Assembly: GCA_907163375.1 (NCBI GenBank)
Contig: CAJQUW010007129.1
Span: 186,001 to 250,000, forward strand
Direction: 5' to 3'
Source: Prostheceraeus crozeri
Taxonomy: Eukaryota > Platyhelminthes > Polycladida > Euryleptidae
DNA: 64,000 nucleotides
The notes beneath the pieces are model-generated. The model was not told the DNA's origin and did no database searches. It saw nothing but the letters and a program-made list of their open reading frames with translations. Of the stretch, positions 61,470 to 64,000 are shown one piece after another. The position numbers and the translations under genes are program-made. Positions within the stretch are counted from its first letter, which is position 1; each line of letters opens with the position of its first letter.

Positions 61470-62387
61470 AGATGAAATGATGCTCTTGCCTTGAATCATC
61501 AGTATTTCAAATATGAAATCAATCGGGCCAGTGGTTCAAAAGATAGAGCCATTCATGTGTAAAACTTGCGTTTCCTCCCGTTCATGTAATGCGTTTGCAT
61601 GGCCTACAAATGGCTCTGAGGGATTCAGTGACGAGTCCTTCTCGCTCTAGTTGTCCATGGTTGGGACGAGTAGTGCATTATAATTGCATAGTACTCGTGG
61701 TAGAATGAACATACGTCATCTGTATGCAGTCGAGGGTCTTTAAGTGATTTGAATTGATTGAGATACTTTCAGTTTTGTAAGAAAGTGACGAAATTTTCGA
61801 ATTTCAATGAGTATCTTTTAATTGTCAACTTTTTGATGCTTCCACGAGTCAAACTTGATATAGTTTAGGATGCTTATCAGAAGTACGCATTAACTAAAAT
61901 TCACAAAAAATTAGAGTCATAGCTATTGCAATTTTGGAGCTATATCAAAAACTAGCGAGGGGCTCCAGAAGCCCTCACCCAGGATAAAATAGGGTTAAGT
62001 TGCATCCTCAACTGAAAAATCGGAAATCATCAACATCGACACAACTCCCTATTTATTACTTGCATGCAAAAATCAATGATTTTTCTAAAACAAGATAATT
62101 CAATAGACGGAAAAAGTGATTAATTACGCATGTGCTTCTGTGACATAAGGTTGCATGAAATTCGATAACTTATGAAGGATGTTGGGTTGACATTTCGTCA
62201 TCGCACAACTTGCACGATGAATCCTGAAGAAACTCGTACTTTGGCAATGATATACATTAGGTCCACATTCCTGAATCACATGATCATTATATTCTTAAAT
62301 CATTCTTAATGGCTAATTTACGTCAGTTGTTATTTATCCATGGATTCTGGTGCATTTATTTGATAAGAGAATAAATAACTTGACAGA
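61470..62387. other. No gene recognised
   Basis: AT-rich DNA. A ggggctcc motif near 61960 mirrors gagcccctc near 61228 across the hairpin, but the match is too short to call termini. Confidence 0.4.
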
Positions 62388-62411
62388 TCACACAAAATAA
62401 GAAAAAAATGA

Positions 62412-62759
62412 CATCGACACACTTAAGCCATTCCCTCTGATTATTGCAACACTGATGCGCTGATGTAACCAAAAATGTTCACGTCGGTCGCCAGTTGCTT
62501 CACTCATTAGATGGCCAAGTAACTTAAGAAAGGTCTTTGTTGATTCACCGTGCGCTTCAGTAGTCACGATGGCAATGGGTTGGAACAGATATTGAGGTAC
62601 AAGGTCACAAGACTTTAAACGCTTGCGATCTTCAGCTGTTGCATAGGCGATTCCATAGGTTTGATGCATAGGTTTGATTGCAGAATCAACTAGATTGGAA
62701 GCAGCATAAATGTCGGTGCAGGTGAAATCCCACAACAGGTGCTTGAGGTGTGATACCAC
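62412..62759 (-). pseudogene. Retroelement-associated C-terminal domain fragment, minus strand
   Basis: The open frame reads LLWDFTCTDIYAASNLVDSA, then YATAEDRKRLKS, FQPIAIVTTEAHGES and SEATGDRREHFWLHQRISVA. This pattern (WDxTCxDT...AEDRKRxKY...F.P.AVET.G...ATGD.R...LxQRxSVAxQRGN) is one I know from the end of many uncharacterised proteins in marine invertebrates, often next to reverse transcriptases. I cannot give a certain family name. A metal-dependent nuclease-like fold is possible from the Asp and Glu-Lys spacing, but that is inference. Upstream sequence is missing. Confidence 0.5.
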
Positions 62760-62821
62760 CTCGTTGTTACATGTATTTAGTCCAGAGTTGCTTGAACAAA
62801 AAATATAATTGCAAAATGGAA

Positions 62822-63240
62822 GATTATTCTCCTATTTAATTTAGTGGGTCTTGATAGAAGTCACCATTGTACGGATCCAAAACACCTCACGCTAAACCTC
62901 ACTAAAATACCATGCGTACTAAATGCATCTGTTTACTCGCACCACAAATTTTAATAGCAGTAACATTGCCGGAATGAAAGCGAAAAAAATTAAGAAATAG
63001 CGAATATTTCGGCTCCCATTAAGAAAAGTAGCTATTTTAGTACTCATTTGAATTTAATCAGTAATGCACTAAATAATCAAGAATTCCTATCTCATGAAAG
63101 AATAATTGAATGAAATAATGAAACATCTGATTCCACCCATCTGTGCCCAGGAAAGGTAATGGATAAATTTGGATGTCACGGTCTCACATGCAAATGTGAT
63201 CCAGATGTCATGCGTCGACCGTTAAGGGCATACATCTCAG
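62822..63240. other. No gene recognised between the two domain fragments
   Basis: AT-rich spacer with nothing identifiable. Confidence 0.4.
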
Positions 63241-63259
63241 CTATTGTCAACAAGCCCAG

Positions 63260-63733
63260 TTGAGTCTGCAGTTAGAAAATAGTAATAATAACAGTAGACC
63301 CGCGGGCATCCTAGTTCTTTCATGGTTCCTCGGCAAGGCTGCAGCATTTGATCTTACTGTTGTACATCCGCTCAAAACACACAATATTGACGGAACGAGT
63401 ACAGTAGTAAGTGAATGTCTAGATGATGCTAAATGCAGGAAGAAGAAACTGAATGAGGATGCATGTGACGCACTTAACTGGCACTGCATACCTCTGGTAG
63501 CTTCTGTATACGGGACATTGGAGGAGATGAGGCCATTACAAGCGTCCACAGGATCGCTGAACGCCTTGCGATGCAGAAGAATGTCGCCCAACATCTCTCG
63601 ACGTCAAATTTTCCAACGTTTGGGTGTTTCTCTGGCTAGATCAATGCCATCGCATTATTGGCACGAACTCTGCCAAAAACATCTTGACTTTTTTGCATGT
63701 TTCCTCTCTTATAATGACTTTTACATAACTTAG
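63260..63733 (+). pseudogene. Retroelement-associated C-terminal domain fragment, plus strand
   Basis: The frame holds RPAGILVLSWFLGKAAAFDL then TVVHPLK, followed by NEDACDALNWHCIPLVASVY and a helical tail NISRRQIFQRLGVSLARS. It corresponds to the family pattern RPADVLVPxWxxGKPAAFDLTVxxPL...C..LGW.CIPLAVETYG, related to but not the same sequence as the fragment at 62412-62759 on the other strand. In RPAG the usual Asp is replaced by Gly. The frame is open for 157 codons without stops, but starts abruptly. Function unknown; probably a LINE or related retroelement terminus. Confidence 0.5.
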
Positions 63734-64000
63734 GCTCCTTAGGTCTATTTACAGAATTTTTGAGAATTCAGGAATTGTCTTTAACTTTTACTATTTTGTA
63801 AGAAAATAGAATACATTAGGTACAATATACGTATATGCGCACAATCAAAAAAAATGGTATCATGGTAATATCAGGCATGAACTCCTAGTTGTGACAGGGA
63901 CATTTATGTTTAATATAAGATATCCAGGGGACGTTCATTTCCCATACCGTGTACTGGACTGGAGGCCAATGACTTTGGTAGACTTGATTAATGACAGTAG
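63734..64000. other. No gene recognised to window end
   Basis: AT-rich sequence without an open frame of note. Confidence 0.45.

Noticed and set aside
61223-61973. Inverted ggagcccctc motifs around the hairpin
   Set aside because: Only about ten bases match and no target duplication was found.
1-64000. CRISPR arrays, operons or prokaryotic gene clusters
   Set aside because: The tandem repeats found have no regular unique spacers and the genes are spliced or transposon-derived, so the DNA is eukaryotic.

Overview
The window is AT-rich animal nuclear DNA. It has spliced exons with GT/AG borders, kilobase-scale introns and a dense mix of eukaryotic transposons. There is no prokaryotic or organellar gene. 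The only clear host gene is a CELF/Bruno RNA-binding protein on the minus strand, with its second RRM split over exons at 14388-14516, 8930-9009 and 1-151. The sequence reads closest to the CELF3/4/5/6 subgroup. A candidate alternative first exon lies at 25092-25173, with a TATA/initiator pair about 0.5 kb upstream. If this is right, 1-25.7 kb is the 3'-ward part of that gene and the window left edge cuts it. The repeat content (Tc1 DD34E, PIF/Harbinger, hAT, Penelope-like, CR1-like LINE, Ty3/Gypsy) and frequent words such as TAGGCCTA and TACATGTA suggest a marine invertebrate, but I cannot name the phylum.

Layout. 0-25 kb: CELF exons and introns. The introns hold a broken Tc1 element (5.0-6.5 kb), a retroelement RNase H remnant with an LTR-like tail (9.1-9.7 kb), a nearly complete CR1-like LINE (9.7-12.9 kb), a much older LINE (20.3-21.5 kb) and an inverted-repeat cluster (21.6-23.1 kb). 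25-28 kb: putative CELF promoter, two diverged copies of a 160-bp repeat and two tRNA-like SINE heads. 28.4-33.0 kb: a Penelope-like element with RT and GIY-YIG domains and, in inverted orientation, an internally deleted copy. Between the two lies a FLYWCH/MULE-type gene that has lost its catalytic core. 35.5-39.6 kb: two non-autonomous hAT elements with 8-bp target duplications.

41.6-48.6 kb: a 7-kb PIF/Harbinger element with TAA target duplications, a MADF-BESS gene and a convergent transposase. It was hit twice. A Gypsy element with near-identical LTRs, itself lacking reverse transcriptase, split the MADF-BESS exon. A 358-bp MITE split the transposase beside its second catalytic aspartate. 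50.8-60.4 kb: two closely related Tc1 copies in opposite orientation, one full length with two stop codons and one internally deleted. 61.3 kb: a 70-bp-arm hairpin. 62.4-63.7 kb: two head-to-head fragments of a domain I associate with marine-invertebrate retroelements.

The rest, notably 14.5-20.3, 33-35, 36.7-38.7, 48.6-50.8 and 52.4-59.2 kb, shows no coding signal I can defend. Small host exons could be hidden there, because exons under about 100 nt cannot be reliably seen by eye. No CRISPR, operon or riboswitch signal is present.
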